From Oceanobacillus alkalisoli (GTDB taxonomy: Bacteria > Bacillota > Bacilli > Bacillales > Amphibacillaceae): DNA of 64,000 bases. The notes below the pieces were generated by a model that saw only the letters and a program-made list of their open reading frames with translations, did no database searches and was not told the DNA's origin. The stretch lies in NCBI RefSeq assembly GCF_021556485.1, contig NZ_JAKGBW010000002.1, positions 248,001 through 312,000 on the forward strand, given 5' to 3'. Below are positions 28,866 through 38,019 of this stretch, piece by piece; position 1 is the stretch's first letter; the number at the start of each line of letters is the position of its first letter. Both the position numbers and the translations under genes were made by a program.

Positions 28866-29777
28866 CTATAATTGTTTCATCATCCAACGCTCTAAAAAGT
28901 CGAACACTTCTTCTTTGTTCGTTTCCTGATGTAATTCATGCCTTGCCTCTGGAAAGAGGGAGACGAGCACATTGTCTAATCCAAGTTCTGTGTAGCTTTC
29001 AGCAGCTCGAAAGACACCTTTACTGTAATTACCTACCGGATCAGCATCACCGCTTACAAAGAGCATCGGAAGGTCTTTTCGAATCTCTTTGTTGCGCTTC
29101 GCATCTTGCATAAGAAGAATACCTGTTAATAAATCAACGAAAAACCCGGCAGTTGGCACATAGCCAGAAAGTGGATCAGCAATATAATCTTTTACGACTT
29201 GCTCATCCCTTGATAGCCAGTCAAAGCTCGTCAGTCTTTGGGCGATTTTGTTATTGTAATGCCCGAATACGAGATTATTCATAAAGGTGGATTCTTTCTT
29301 GGGGGCCTGAAGAGACGCAATTTCTAAACCCAGCTTACTGCTGCGCTCTGGGAAAAATCCAGTACCCGATAAAATGACACCAGTGATCTCATCTGAATAC
29401 TTCTGAATAAAGTTTCTCGTTATAAAGGAACCCATACTATGACCGTAAATGAAAACCGGTAAAGCGGGATGTTTCTTTTTCACATGGTTTACAAGTAGAT
29501 ACAGATCTTGCACCAAGGAGTCGAATCCGTTTGTTTCAGCGATGAATCCGAGCTGTCCTTGTTTCTCTCCTGTTTTTCCATGCCCGCGGTGGTCATCCCC
29601 GTAGACAATAAATCCTTGGGTGTTGAAATAGGCTGCAAGCTGATTATAGCGGCGGATATGCTCCGTCATCCCGTGGGAAATGAGCATAACAGCCTTTGTA
29701 TCGCTCATTTCCTTTCCCCAACATTGAACATATAATTCACAATCATCTTCCGCAATTAGCCAAAATCCATCATTCAT
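28866..29777 (-). CDS. Alpha/beta hydrolase, monoacylglycerol lipase/lysophospholipase-like
   Basis: The 303-residue serine hydrolase has oxyanion text LISHGMTEH near residue 35, GDDHRGHGKT, nucleophile elbow GHSMGSF (Ser about 114), Asp in VSGDADPVG and His in EARHELHQE. It resembles bacterial monoacylglycerol lipases (COG2267), which release fatty acids from lysolipids or monoglycerides. No signal peptide, so it acts in the cytoplasm. ATG behind AAAGGATG on the reverse strand. Confidence 0.85.
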   Translation of the reverse strand: MNDGFWLIAEDDCELYVQCWGKEMSDTKAVMLISHGMTEHIRRYNQLAAYFNTQGFIVYGDDHRGHGKTGEKQGQLGFIAETNGFDSLVQDLYLLVNHVKKKHPALPVFIYGHSMGSFITRNFIQKYSDEITGVILSGTGFFPERSSKLGLEIASLQAPKKESTFMNNLVFGHYNNKIAQRLTSFDWLSRDEQVVKDYIADPLSGYVPTAGFFVDLLTGILLMQDAKRNKEIRKDLPMLFVSGDADPVGNYSKGVFRAAESYTELGLDNVLVSLFPEARHELHQETNKEEVFDFLERWMMKQL

Positions 29778-29920
29778 CTTAAACTCATCCTTTCGAGTCT
29801 ATTATACTGGCTATTGTTAAAAAGAAAAACAATAAAACTAAAGTATTATCTTGCTATGTAAAATGTACTTGTGATAAAGTATATAATAGCAATTGTTGTC
29901 ACGGGAGGTGTCATTGTATC

Positions 29921-30151
29921 ATGCAAATGGCAGTTAATATTTTATTGGTAATCGATGCACTTATTATGATCGTTCTTATTCTTCTGCAATCCGGGAAAAG
30001 CGCAGGGCTGTCCGGAGCTATATCAGGTGGTGCTGAGCAATTATTTGGAAAACAAAAAGCAAGAGGGATCGATTTGTTCTTACACCGGGGTACCGTTGTA
30101 ACGGGAATCCTATTCTTTCTCTTAGCTTTCTTAAGTGCATATGTTATATAA
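29921..30151 (+). CDS. secG: Preprotein translocase subunit SecG
   Basis: The 76-residue membrane protein has two helices (about 3-23 and 52-73) joined by a cytoplasmic loop containing [32 protein letters not shown], the SecG hallmark. It aids SecYE and SecA in export. GGGAGGTG lies upstream with unusually long spacing to ATG 29921. In Bacillus it precedes yvaK-rnr-smpB-ssrA, as here. Confidence 0.93.
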   Translation: MQMAVNILLVIDALIMIVLILLQSGKSAGLSGAISGGAEQLFGKQKARGIDLFLHRGTVVTGILFFLLAFLSAYVI

Positions 30152-30163
30152 TAATGGTAATTG

Positions 30164-30195
30164 CCCTTATCACGAATGTGGTAAGGGTTTTTTTA
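30164..30195 (+). terminator. Terminator after secG
   Basis: CCCTTATCAC (30164-30173) and GTGGTAAGGG (30178-30187) form a perfect 10-bp stem followed by seven T's. Confidence 0.9.
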
Positions 30196-30225
30196 AGAGT
30201 AGAATTTTTAAAGGAGTAGATATAC

Positions 30226-30972
30226 ATGAAAATTAAACAGCCACAACCATTTACATTCGAAGCAGGACCGAGGGCTGTTCTATTATTACACGGTTTTACA
30301 GGTCATACGGCGGATGTAAGAATGCTCGCGCGGTTCCTGGAAAAGAAAGGCTACACATCCCATGCTCCAATTTACCGGGGACACGGCGTTCCACCAGAAG
30401 AATTGATTGAAACAAACCCAGATCAGTGGTGGGAAGATGTTAATAAAGCATTAAACCATTTAAAAGAACTAGGATATGAAGAGATTGCAGTTGCCGGTCT
30501 GTCACTTGGCGGAGTACTCGGATTAAAACTAGCCTATTCCACTCAGCTGAAAGGAATCATTTCCATGTGTGCTCCGATGTATTTTGATAATGAGACACAA
30601 TTAACACAAGGATTTGAACTCTTTGCTAAAGAATATAAACAACTCGAAAAGAAAGACCCTGAAACGATCGAACGAGAAGTTACAGCTGTCATGGAGGGCT
30701 CTGATGAAGTTTTCTCCTTACTGAAGGAAACAATTGATGAAGTACGCGGAAATATTGATACAATTTACACGCCGACATTTGTTGTCCAAGCGAGGAATGA
30801 TGCGATGATTAATACGGAAAGTGCAACCTATATTTACGAGAATGTAGAAGCCGACTTAAAAGAAATTAAGTGGTATGAAGAGTCTGGCCACGTCATCACA
30901 TTGGATAAGCAAAAAGATGAGTTACATGAAGATATTTACGCATTCCTGGAGAAGCTCGACTGGAATGTATGA
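30226..30972 (+). CDS. yvaK: Carboxylesterase (YvaK/Est30-like)
   Basis: The 248-residue alpha/beta hydrolase has [12 protein letters not shown] (oxyanion), nucleophile elbow AGLSLGG (Ser about 93), Asp in [10 protein letters not shown] and His in ESGHVITLD. It matches the thermostable carboxylesterase Est30/YvaK family, which hydrolyses short-chain esters and sits between secG and rnr in Bacillus genomes. AAAGGAG is 11 nt before ATG. Confidence 0.92.
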   Translation: MKIKQPQPFTFEAGPRAVLLLHGFTGHTADVRMLARFLEKKGYTSHAPIYRGHGVPPEELIETNPDQWWEDVNKALNHLKELGYEEIAVAGLSLGGVLGLKLAYSTQLKGIISMCAPMYFDNETQLTQGFELFAKEYKQLEKKDPETIEREVTAVMEGSDEVFSLLKETIDEVRGNIDTIYTPTFVVQARNDAMINTESATYIYENVEADLKEIKWYEESGHVITLDKQKDELHEDIYAFLEKLDWNV

Positions 30973-31021
30973 TTAAAAAAATTCGGAGCGGTAATAAATA
31001 TAATGAAAGTAGGTGAGATGA

Positions 31022-33253
31022 ATGAAAGAAAGATTGCTTACATTCTTCAATGAAACGGAAACCCGGCCATTAAGTGTCGATGAAATGGAAGAGAAGCTGG
31101 GCATTGAAGATGCAGAAGAATTTAAGGAACTAGTCAAGACGTTGAACGCTCTTGAAGATTCAGGTGAACTTGTTCGCACGAGAAAAAATCGGTACGGCTT
31201 ACCTGAGAAGATGAATCTTATTTTAGGCCGGATCCAGATGCATAATAAAGGGTTTGCCTTCCTTCTCCCAGAAGAAGAAGGATTAGAGGACATCTATATT
31301 AACCCATCAGATCTCAATTCTGCGATGAACGGAGATAAAGTACTTGTAAGACGAGAAAAACAATCCTATTCAGGCGACCGGGCGGAAGGTGTCGTTCTCC
31401 GAATATTGGAGCGGGCCATCACCCAGGTTGTCGGCACATATGATGATAACAAAAACTTTGGTTTCCTCATTCCGGATGATAAACGGATACCGCATGATAT
31501 CTTCATTCCAAAAGGCAAAGCGAATGGAGCAATTGATGGTCATAAAGTAATCGCCCATATTACGAAATATCCAGAGGCTTGGAGCAGTGCAGAAGCTGAA
31601 ATCACCGAGATTCTTGGTCATAAAAATGACCCAGGTATTGATATTATTTCCATTATTTATAAGCATGGAATAACAGTTGACTTTCCCGAAGAAGTTTTGC
31701 AACAAGCTGCGGAAACCCGTGATACAATTTCCCCAGAGGAACTGGAAGGAAGAGCCGATCGCAGAAATGAACAAATCGTGACAATTGACGGGGCAGATGC
31801 AAAAGATCTGGATGATGCGATTTCAGTTAAAAAGTTAGACAATGGAAATTATCAGCTTGGCGTTTACATTGCAGATGTCAGTTATTATATTGAAAAAGAT
31901 TCTCCAATGGATAAGGAAGCATATGAAAGAGGGACAAGTGTCTATTTAGTAGACCGAGTTATCCCTATGATTCCGCACCGGCTTTCCAATGGAATCTGTT
32001 CATTGAATCCGCAAGTCGACCGGTTGACAATCGGCTGTGAAATGGAAATTACGATGAGCGGTGAAGTTGTAAAACATGAATTTTTCCCTGCTGTAATTAA
32101 CTCGACAGAGCGAATGACTTACACCGATGTGAATAAAATTCTTGTTGATGAAGACGCGGAATTACGGGAAAAATATGCGGAGCTCGTTCCGATGTTTGAA
32201 CGGATGGAGAAGCTTGCGGAGATTTTACGTGGCAAAAGAAAAGGCCGCGGTGCAATTGACTTTGATTTCAAAGAAGCGCAAGTGCTTGTCGATGAGGAAG
32301 GGAAGGCACAAGATGTCGTGCTCCGTGAACGTTCGGTAGGAGAGCGGCTAATTGAAGAGTTCATGCTTGCTGCAAACGAAACGGTAGCAGAACATTTCCA
32401 CTGGTTAGATCTACCGTTTATTCATCGGATTCATGAAGAACCGGATGAAGGAAAGCTTGAGAGTTTCTTTGAGTTCCTTGCAGGTCTTGGTGTTTCTGTG
32501 AAAGGAACCGCTAATGAAATCCACCCGCAAGCATTACAAAAAGTGCTTGACAAAATTAAAGATGAACCAGAAGAAATGATTGTGTCCAAACTGATGCTGC
32601 GTTCGATGAAGCAGGCGAAGTACGCTCCGGAAAGTGTTGGTCACTTCGGACTTGCTACAGAGTTTTATACGCATTTCACGTCACCAATTCGCCGGTATCC
32701 CGATTTGATTGTTCACCGTCTTATCCGTACGTATCTATTTGAGAAGAGGATGGATAAAAAGACAATTTCCCACTGGAGGGAAGCACTTCCCGAGATTGCA
32801 AGGCATACGTCTGAAATGGAAAGAAGAGCAGTTGATACGGAGCGGGAAACGGATGATTTGAAAAAAGCGGAGTATATGGAAGATAAGGTTGGTGAAGAAT
32901 TTACCGGAGTAATCAGCTCGGTAACCAACTTTGGATTGTTTATTGAACTGGAAAACACAGTGGAAGGGCTCGTTCATGTCAGCTATTTGACAGATGATTA
33001 TTACCATTACAATGACCGGGCGCACGCTTTAATTGGCGAGCATACAGCGAAAGTTTATCGTGTGGGTGATGAAGTGAAAGTAAGAGTTGCCCAAGTGAAT
33101 TTGGATGAACGAGCGGTAGACTTCGAGCTCCTGGAAGCTAAAACAAAGAAACGGCGCAATGAAGGGAACAAGCAAGCGATACCAGCTAAAAGAAAGAATA
33201 AAGCAAACGGAAATCCAAAAGGGAAAAAGAAGAAACGAAAGAAAAAAAGCTAG
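31022..33253 (+). CDS. rnr: Ribonuclease R
   Basis: This 743-residue 3'-to-5' exoribonuclease of the RNase II family degrades structured RNA and takes part in tmRNA-linked mRNA decay. Order: N-terminal winged helix (about 1-65), cold-shock domains (about 70-220), RNB catalytic domain with [15 protein letters not shown] holding the metal Asp residues (about 257-270), [23 protein letters not shown]1 domain (about 630-710), and a Lys/Arg-rich tail of about 35 residues. Its neighbours smpB and ssrA act in the same ribosome-rescue pathway. Confidence 0.95.
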   Translation: MKERLLTFFNETETRPLSVDEMEEKLGIEDAEEFKELVKTLNALEDSGELVRTRKNRYGLPEKMNLILGRIQMHNKGFAFLLPEEEGLEDIYINPSDLNSAMNGDKVLVRREKQSYSGDRAEGVVLRILERAITQVVGTYDDNKNFGFLIPDDKRIPHDIFIPKGKANGAIDGHKVIAHITKYPEAWSSAEAEITEILGHKNDPGIDIISIIYKHGITVDFPEEVLQQAAETRDTISPEELEGRADRRNEQIVTIDGADAKDLDDAISVKKLDNGNYQLGVYIADVSYYIEKDSPMDKEAYERGTSVYLVDRVIPMIPHRLSNGICSLNPQVDRLTIGCEMEITMSGEVVKHEFFPAVINSTERMTYTDVNKILVDEDAELREKYAELVPMFERMEKLAEILRGKRKGRGAIDFDFKEAQVLVDEEGKAQDVVLRERSVGERLIEEFMLAANETVAEHFHWLDLPFIHRIHEEPDEGKLESFFEFLAGLGVSVKGTANEIHPQALQKVLDKIKDEPEEMIVSKLMLRSMKQAKYAPESVGHFGLATEFYTHFTSPIRRYPDLIVHRLIRTYLFEKRMDKKTISHWREALPEIARHTSEMERRAVDTERETDDLKKAEYMEDKVGEEFTGVISSVTNFGLFIELENTVEGLVHVSYLTDDYYHYNDRAHALIGEHTAKVYRVGDEVKVRVAQVNLDERAVDFELLEAKTKKRRNEGNKQAIPAKRKNKANGNPKGKKKKRKKKS

Positions 33254-33285
33254 AAAACAGTGGGGAAAGGCTCCACTGTTTTTCA
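33254..33285 (+). terminator. Terminator after rnr
   Basis: AAACAGTGG (33255-33263) pairs with CCACTGTTT (33273-33281), followed by T's. Confidence 0.85.
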
Positions 33286-33426
33286 TTTAAGCAAATTTCC
33301 AATAGAAGTTGGATGAGGGAAAAACCTTTGTTGACTCCTAAGTTATTCTTGATTTATAATATTTATATGTCAAAATTTATAGATCGGGTATATATATAGA
33401 ATAGACTGCATGTTGGAGGTGGTGTA

Positions 33427-34233
33427 TTGGATAATGTAACCCTTGCATTAATGTTTACTCTTTTTGCAGGGCTTGCTACCGGTGTTGGGAGCTTGCTTGC
33501 ATTCTTTGCTAAGACAACAAATACGAAATTCCTTTCTTTTGCACTCGGTTTATCAGCCGGTGTTATGATTTATGTTTCAATGATTGAAATCTTTTTTAAA
33601 GCGAAAGATGCACTTATATCTTCATTAGGGTATACAGAAGGTTATTGGGTGACAGTCCTTGCTTTCTTTAGCGGTATGTTATTAATAGGTGTTATTGATA
33701 AGATCATACCATCGTATTCCAATCCTCATGAAATTAAAAAAGTCGAGGATATGGAGAAACCGGGAAAAGCAATTCAAGATCCCGAATTAATGAAGATGGG
33801 AGTATTTACAGCAATAGCAATTGCCATTCATAACTTTCCAGAAGGGATTGCAACGTTCATTTCTACGTTACAAGACCCTTCTGTCGGCTTTGCAATAGCA
33901 GTTGCGGTGGCGATTCATAATATTCCTGAGGGGATTGCGGTGTCTGTACCGATCTACTATGCGACAGGCAATCGAAAAAAAGCATTTATGCTTTCATTTC
34001 TTTCTGGTCTGGCGGAACCGGTTGGAGCGGTCCTTGCCTTTCTAATTTTAATGCCATTTTTAAATGAATTTGTCTTTGGTGTTACCTTTGCCATGGTTGC
34101 TGGTATTATGGTATTTATTTCACTCGATGAACTGCTGCCGGCTGCGAAGCGTTATGACCAGACGCATTTATCAATTTATGGCGTGATTGCTGGAATGGCA
34201 ATAATGGCGATTAGCCTGATATATTTACAATAA
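33427..34233 (+). CDS. zupT: ZIP family metal transporter (ZupT)
   Basis: The 268-residue divalent metal importer has eight membrane helices. Both ZIP metal sites are present: HNFPEG in helix 4 and HNIPEG in helix 5, plus a downstream LSGLAEPVGA segment. It probably takes up zinc and perhaps iron or manganese. TTG start with GGAGGTGGTG upstream. It interrupts the usual rnr-smpB adjacency and is a single-gene insertion into that order. Confidence 0.92.
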   Translation: MDNVTLALMFTLFAGLATGVGSLLAFFAKTTNTKFLSFALGLSAGVMIYVSMIEIFFKAKDALISSLGYTEGYWVTVLAFFSGMLLIGVIDKIIPSYSNPHEIKKVEDMEKPGKAIQDPELMKMGVFTAIAIAIHNFPEGIATFISTLQDPSVGFAIAVAVAIHNIPEGIAVSVPIYYATGNRKKAFMLSFLSGLAEPVGAVLAFLILMPFLNEFVFGVTFAMVAGIMVFISLDELLPAAKRYDQTHLSIYGVIAGMAIMAISLIYLQ

Positions 34234-34307
34234 ACAGGATATTCATTGGAATAAATATGATAATTTGATAAAATGAAGTTCTATGGAAGTGATTGGGAGG
34301 TGTTCCA

Positions 34308-34772
34308 ATGCCAAAAGGAGCAGGAAAAACAATTGCAGTAAACAGGAAAGCGCGCCATGATTTTTTCATTGAAGAAACATATGAAGCAGGGGTTGTTCTT
34401 CAAGGAACGGAAATTAAATCTCTCCGACTTGGTCGCGTGAGCATTAAAGATGCACACGCAAGGATTATCAATGGTGAAGTATTTCTTGTGAATCTGCATA
34501 TAGCGGAATATGAACAAGGAAATCGGTATAACCATGATCCGACTCGTTCCCGTAAGCTTCTCTTACATCGCAATCAGATTGATAAATTAATTGGTCTCAC
34601 GCAGCAAGAAGGATACACACTTGTTCCACTTAAAATTTATATAAAAAATGGATATGCCAAAGTGTTGATCGGTCTTGGTAAAGGGAAGAAAAGGTTCGAT
34701 AAACGGGAAGACCTGAAACGGAAACAAATGAAACGGGATGCGGACCGTGCGTTAAAAGAATACAATCAGTAA
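34308..34772 (+). CDS. smpB: SsrA-binding protein SmpB
   Basis: This 154-residue partner of tmRNA binds the tRNA-like domain and escorts it into stalled ribosomes. N-terminal [22 protein letters not shown] and [21 protein letters not shown] form the RNA-binding barrel; the C-terminal [20 protein letters not shown] tail is the decoding-centre helix. ATG 34308 is chosen, 7 nt after GGGAGGTG. The tmRNA gene follows 95 nt downstream. Confidence 0.96.
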   Translation: MPKGAGKTIAVNRKARHDFFIEETYEAGVVLQGTEIKSLRLGRVSIKDAHARIINGEVFLVNLHIAEYEQGNRYNHDPTRSRKLLLHRNQIDKLIGLTQQEGYTLVPLKIYIKNGYAKVLIGLGKGKKRFDKREDLKRKQMKRDADRALKEYNQ

Positions 34773-34795
34773 ACGGTGTGCGCAGTCAGCGCCCC

Positions 34796-34824
34796 TTTTC
34801 ATTTTTGTGAGGTTGTGTTATAAT
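34796..34824 (+). promoter_or_regulatory. Probable ssrA promoter
   Basis: TTTTCA (34796-34801), a 17-nt spacer and TATAAT (34819-34824). The start would lie about 35-40 nt before the mature 5' end at 34868, leaving a leader for RNase P to remove. Confidence 0.55.
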
Positions 34825-34867
34825 AAATACAGAGCTCAGGGCTCCCTCCCGAGTGTTCTCATTATAT

Positions 34868-35650
34868 GGGGACGTTACGGATTCGACAGGGGTAGGTTGA
34901 GCTCAGGTTGCGCGTCGAGGTTACGGCTCGTAAAACGTAAACGCCTATAACTGGCAAAAACGAAAATTACTCTTTAGCTGCTGCATAAGCAGTCCTAAAG
35001 GATCCTTCCTACAATCGCCTGTGTTGTAGATAGAAGGGTCTCAAACTCAAGCAGGCTGGACTGACTTCCACCGTCTGAGGATCGTCAGTCGAGATGAATC
35101 AGACTAGCTATCACAAAGCCTGTTGGTAGGCCGAGTGCATAGTGAAATACGAATATACCAACTACACGTGTAGAAGCCTGAGTGGCAATATCTCTGGACG
35201 TGGGTTCGATTAGTAAATAGTCGCCTTTTGTAGCAATACAAAAGTGAAAACTCGGCTTTATCGGTGAAACCTAAGTTGTCTATAATTTTGATTTCAAAAA
35301 TGAGGATAAAAAAAGACCGAGCAGTTCGAGGCGGCGTAGCTTTGAGTAGCGGAACGTATACAGTTCATACGTGAGCAACGGAAAAGCAAGCCAACGAAGA
35401 AATGCGAAGGTTATTTTTACCGGAGTTTTTATTAGGCAATAGGGCAATACCGAGTGGTATGTGGAGCAATCCAACAGCCATGTATCGACTTATAGGCTGC
35501 CAACTTGGTAGTACTAGGATACGAAATCCTGCCATCCTGTGACAAATATATATTTCGTATAATACGCCGAGGGTCCTTAAATAAAAAGGACCAAGATATA
35601 GTCAGTGCCGTGACGAAAGCATGGAAGGACATGTCCCACCGTCTCCACCA
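34868..35650 (+). ncRNA. ssrA: tmRNA, interrupted by a group I intron in the T-loop
   Basis: Transfer-messenger RNA that rescues stalled ribosomes. The 5' exon starts with GGGGACGTTACGGATTCGAC (34868-34887); its first seven bases pair with CGTCTCC before the terminal ACCA (35647-35650). The tag is encoded at 34953-34988 and reads GKNENYSLAAA then TAA, preceded by the alanine carried by tmRNA itself; the AAA-like end is a ClpXP degron. The 5' exon stops inside the T-loop at 35210 and the last 17 nt resume at 35634. Joined, they give the T-stem GTGGG/CCCAC around TTCGATT and a mature length of 360 nt, normal for Bacillus. The intervening 423 nt is a group I intron, listed separately. smpB and rnr lie upstream. 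Confidence 0.93.
35211..35633 (+). other. ORF-less group I intron within ssrA
   Basis: The 423-nt insertion sits between the sixth and seventh bases of the T-loop. Group I marks: the 5' exon ends in U35210, which can form the conserved U.G pair with G35220 in a short P1 (CGAU with GUCG 35220-35223). P2 is CTTTTGTA-GCAA-TACAAAAG (35225-35244). P3 is CTCGGC (35251-35256) with GCCGAG (35566-35571). P8 is GGTCCTT (35572-35578) with AAGGACC (35586-35592). The conserved S element AAGATATAGTC is at 35593-35603, whose ATAGTC pairs with GACTTAT (35487-35493) as P7 with one bulge. The last base is G35633. No homing endonuclease frame is present. The extra stems between P7 and P3 recall subgroup IA, but that is tentative. 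Confidence 0.88.
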
Positions 35651-35674
35651 ATACATATGTTGGTGGTTTTTTTA
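35645..35674 (+). terminator. ssrA terminator
   Basis: CCACCAA (35645-35651, which includes the CCA end) pairs with TTGGTGG (35660-35666), followed by seven or more T's. Confidence 0.85.
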
Positions 35675-35687
35675 TGTTTTGTGACGT

Positions 35688-35749
35688 AAAGCATAAAATT
35701 TCCGTTTGGAAACTTTATGCTTTATTTGATTTCAGGAAATTTTATGCTT
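35688..35749. repeat. Three copies of a 15-bp repeat at the ssrA/island junction
   Basis: AAAGCATAAAATTTCC (35688-35703) is inverted at 35708-35723 with one mismatch, and its exact reverse complement GGAAATTTTATGCTT recurs at 35735-35749. The first two form a 16-bp hairpin. It lies just after the ssrA terminator, where integrative elements often insert; it could be a recombinase- or regulator-binding cluster. Confidence 0.6.
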
Positions 35750-35790
35750 GATTTGGTATGATGTAAAATTTCGGTAAAAAAGAAGAAAAA

Positions 35791-36027
35791 ATGAATCATA
35801 CAATGAATGCAAAAATTATTAGATATATGAAATATGATTTCTATGGACTCAGACAAATTGTTAATGTTATCTTAGTTCTAAAGGATAACAAATTTTATAA
35901 TAAAGAGAATGAATTCAAACATTGGAAATATATCTTAATTGAAAATGAAGTATATTGGGAGAAATATCAGAGACTTTTTCCTAAAGAACTGCGAATAAAT
36001 GATAATAATCTACCAACTGAAGAATGA
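35791..36027 (+). CDS. Hypothetical 78-residue protein
   Basis: A basic, aromatic-rich small protein with no recognised domain. The start ATG has only an A/G-rich stretch (AAGAAGAAAAA) upstream. It is in the AT-rich junction region next to decayed sequence, so it may be a fragment. Low confidence that it is expressed. Confidence 0.35.
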   Translation: MNHTMNAKIIRYMKYDFYGLRQIVNVILVLKDNKFYNKENEFKHWKYILIENEVYWEKYQRLFPKELRINDNNLPTEE

Positions 36028-36155
36028 TGGAATTGGAATAACTATCATATCCATCCGGAATTAATGTCTAATCTAGATTCGAAAGCTAAAGTTACTTTTA
36101 TTCCTGGTGCGGGCAGAACTAAGGTTTCATTTCATTTTTGAGGACACTTTTAAAT

Positions 36156-36435
36156 ATGAAACCGGTAATAGAACCCGAATATTTCGATGTTTGTCCGTTT
36201 TGCTCATCCATCCTGAAATCGATGCAATGATGCCATACGAATTAAGTGAGCCTTTTTATAACCGGTTGCAAGCTGATAAAACTTGCTAATTTTAGAAGGC
36301 ACCGTTCATTTACTAATCAAACAATCGGGTGTGGAACAGATGAAAACATGCCTTTCAAAATTTTTATTTGAAATTGAAAAGACTTTGGGCTTATTAAACA
36401 CCAACTTGTACATCAATCAGTTTAGAGATTTATAA
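36156..36435 (+). pseudogene. Decayed gene with frameshifts, original function unknown
   Basis: Protein-like text is split over three frames: ATG 36156 begins MKPVIEPEYFDVCPFCSSIL (one CPFC pair), the next frame continues DAMMPYELSEPFYNRLQADK, and a third carries GTVHLLIKQSGVEQMKTCL through QFRDL with a stop at 36433-36435. The continuity suggests one ancestral gene broken by two frameshifts. I do not recognise the family. Confidence 0.4.
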
Positions 36436-36474
36436 TCATTTGAAAAAGAAGTTTTTAATTTGAGGGGGATAATA

Positions 36475-37503
36475 ATGTACGACACAATTGTTATAGGTGC
36501 TGGCCAAGCGGGTCTTGCAACGGGATACTATCTGAAACAGACTAAGCAAAGTTTCATTCTTTTAGATAAATGCAGCGAGGTAGGAGAAAGCTGGAAGGAA
36601 AGATATGACTCTCTAGTTTTATTTACCCCTCGAATTTATAGTTCTTTACCTGGTATGGTTCTTGAGGGAGAGGAACAAGGCTTTCCTGTTAAAGATGAAA
36701 TTGCTTCTTATCTAAAAAAATATGTAAATAAATTTAAAATCCCTATACAATTCAATACAACAGTTGTAAGTGTTACAAAAGTGAATGATTATTTTTTAAT
36801 AGAAACAAATAAACAAGAATACCAGTCAAAAAATGTTGTGATTGCAACGGGTTCTTTTCAAACACCAAGCATTCCCTCATTCTCTCAGGGGTTATCGGAT
36901 AATATCCTACAACTTCACTCATCACAATATAAGAATCCTGAACAGTTGATAAAAGGCAATGTACTTGTAATTGGCGGTGGAAATAGTGGTGCTCAAATAG
37001 CTGTCGAAGTATCAGAAGAAAGAGATACATACTTGGCTTGTAGTGGTAAACTAAAATTTTTGCCTATGACGGTTGGAAGTAAAAGTATCTTTTGGTGGTT
37101 TGATAAATTAGGAATTTTAAAGGCAAATGAGAAATCGCTGTTTGGAAAATTGCTTCAACAAAGAGGAGATCCTATTTTTGGTCATGAGTTAAAAAAAGCA
37201 ATACATAATAACAAAGTGATTACTAGAGAAAGAGTTACTGGAGCCAATGAAAGTCAAGTAATATTTAAGGATACATCAACTCTAGAGGCTAACAATATCA
37301 TATGGGCGACGGGTTTTAAAATGGACTTTCCCTGGTTAAAGATAGATGGGGTGTTCAATAGAGAAGGCAAAGTAATACATGAACGAGGTGTATCCAATAT
37401 TCAGGGACTATCATTTATTGGTTTACCCTGGCAGTACCGCCGTGGTTCAGCCTTACTTCAGGGGGTAGGCTATGACGCGGAATTCATCGTCAGTCAAATA
37501 TAG
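36475..37503 (+). CDS. Flavin-dependent monooxygenase-like oxidoreductase (CzcO family)
   Basis: The 342-residue product has two dinucleotide-binding motifs: FAD GAGQAGLATG at residues 8-17 and NAD(P) GGGNSGAQIA near 169. The segment IWATGF near 275 is the usual second-half marker of flavoprotein monooxygenases. It fits the CzcO/TrkA-like FMO group of COG2072, members of which occur in arsenic and metal islands, but no substrate can be assigned. ATG 36475 is chosen for GAGGGGG upstream. Stand-alone gene, flanked by decayed sequence. Confidence 0.78.
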   Translation: MYDTIVIGAGQAGLATGYYLKQTKQSFILLDKCSEVGESWKERYDSLVLFTPRIYSSLPGMVLEGEEQGFPVKDEIASYLKKYVNKFKIPIQFNTTVVSVTKVNDYFLIETNKQEYQSKNVVIATGSFQTPSIPSFSQGLSDNILQLHSSQYKNPEQLIKGNVLVIGGGNSGAQIAVEVSEERDTYLACSGKLKFLPMTVGSKSIFWWFDKLGILKANEKSLFGKLLQQRGDPIFGHELKKAIHNNKVITRERVTGANESQVIFKDTSTLEANNIIWATGFKMDFPWLKIDGVFNREGKVIHERGVSNIQGLSFIGLPWQYRRGSALLQGVGYDAEFIVSQI

Positions 37504-37680
37504 CGTATACCGGAGATGGCGGAAAATTATTTTAGCTTTCTGTAAATGATTAGCTATCAATATAATTCGTCTGATTTGTTCAAAGTCGCTTAATGAGGAA
37601 TTCTACAAATACATTAAAAAAACTTTGCCGTATAATCAAACAATCCTTTGATTATTTGTTTGAATATAAGGAGGGCCACG

Positions 37681-37834
37681 ATGGCTAAAGATACATGTGA
37701 AGTTACCTGTATTAACGAAGAAAAGGTAACAAGGGATAGATTGGCTAACCCTTTGGATTGCGATTCTTTCAGATATGGGAGCAACTATTTTGGTAGCGTT
37801 GAATAGTTTGCGACTGATGAGTGTAAAAGAATAG
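37681..37834 (+). pseudogene. Deletion scar fusing cadC 5' end to cadA 3' end
   Basis: Bases 37681-37736 encode the first CadC residues MAKDTCEVTCINEEKV, nearly the same as the intact cadC at 49661. Without a gap, bases from about 37742 encode, in another frame, the last 30 CadA residues ([20 protein letters not shown]...VKE), matching 52336-52430. About 2.6 kb of an ancestral cadCA operon has been lost. Upstream AT-rich inverted sequence around 37636-37665 (TCAAACAA...TTTGTTTGA) looks like the old CadC operator. Confidence 0.85.
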
Positions 37835-38019
37835 TACGCTTGTTTCAATAGTTAAGACCATATTCTAACTATTAGGAACTTACTTAGAAGTAAGTGGAAA
37901 ATCAGAAATTAAAGCATACTAACTAGGGTAATATTTAAAAAGGTGATCATTGAAATCGGTCGCCTTTTTAAAATGGACAAAATCGACTGTTGATTGTGAT
38001 GTTTATATAGGTAACTCAT

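Noticed and set aside
35280-35474. 64-residue reverse-strand open frame inside the ssrA intron
   Set aside because: It is antisense to the structured intron core, has no ribosome site and no LAGLIDADG, HNH or GIY-YIG motif, so it is not a homing endonuclease.
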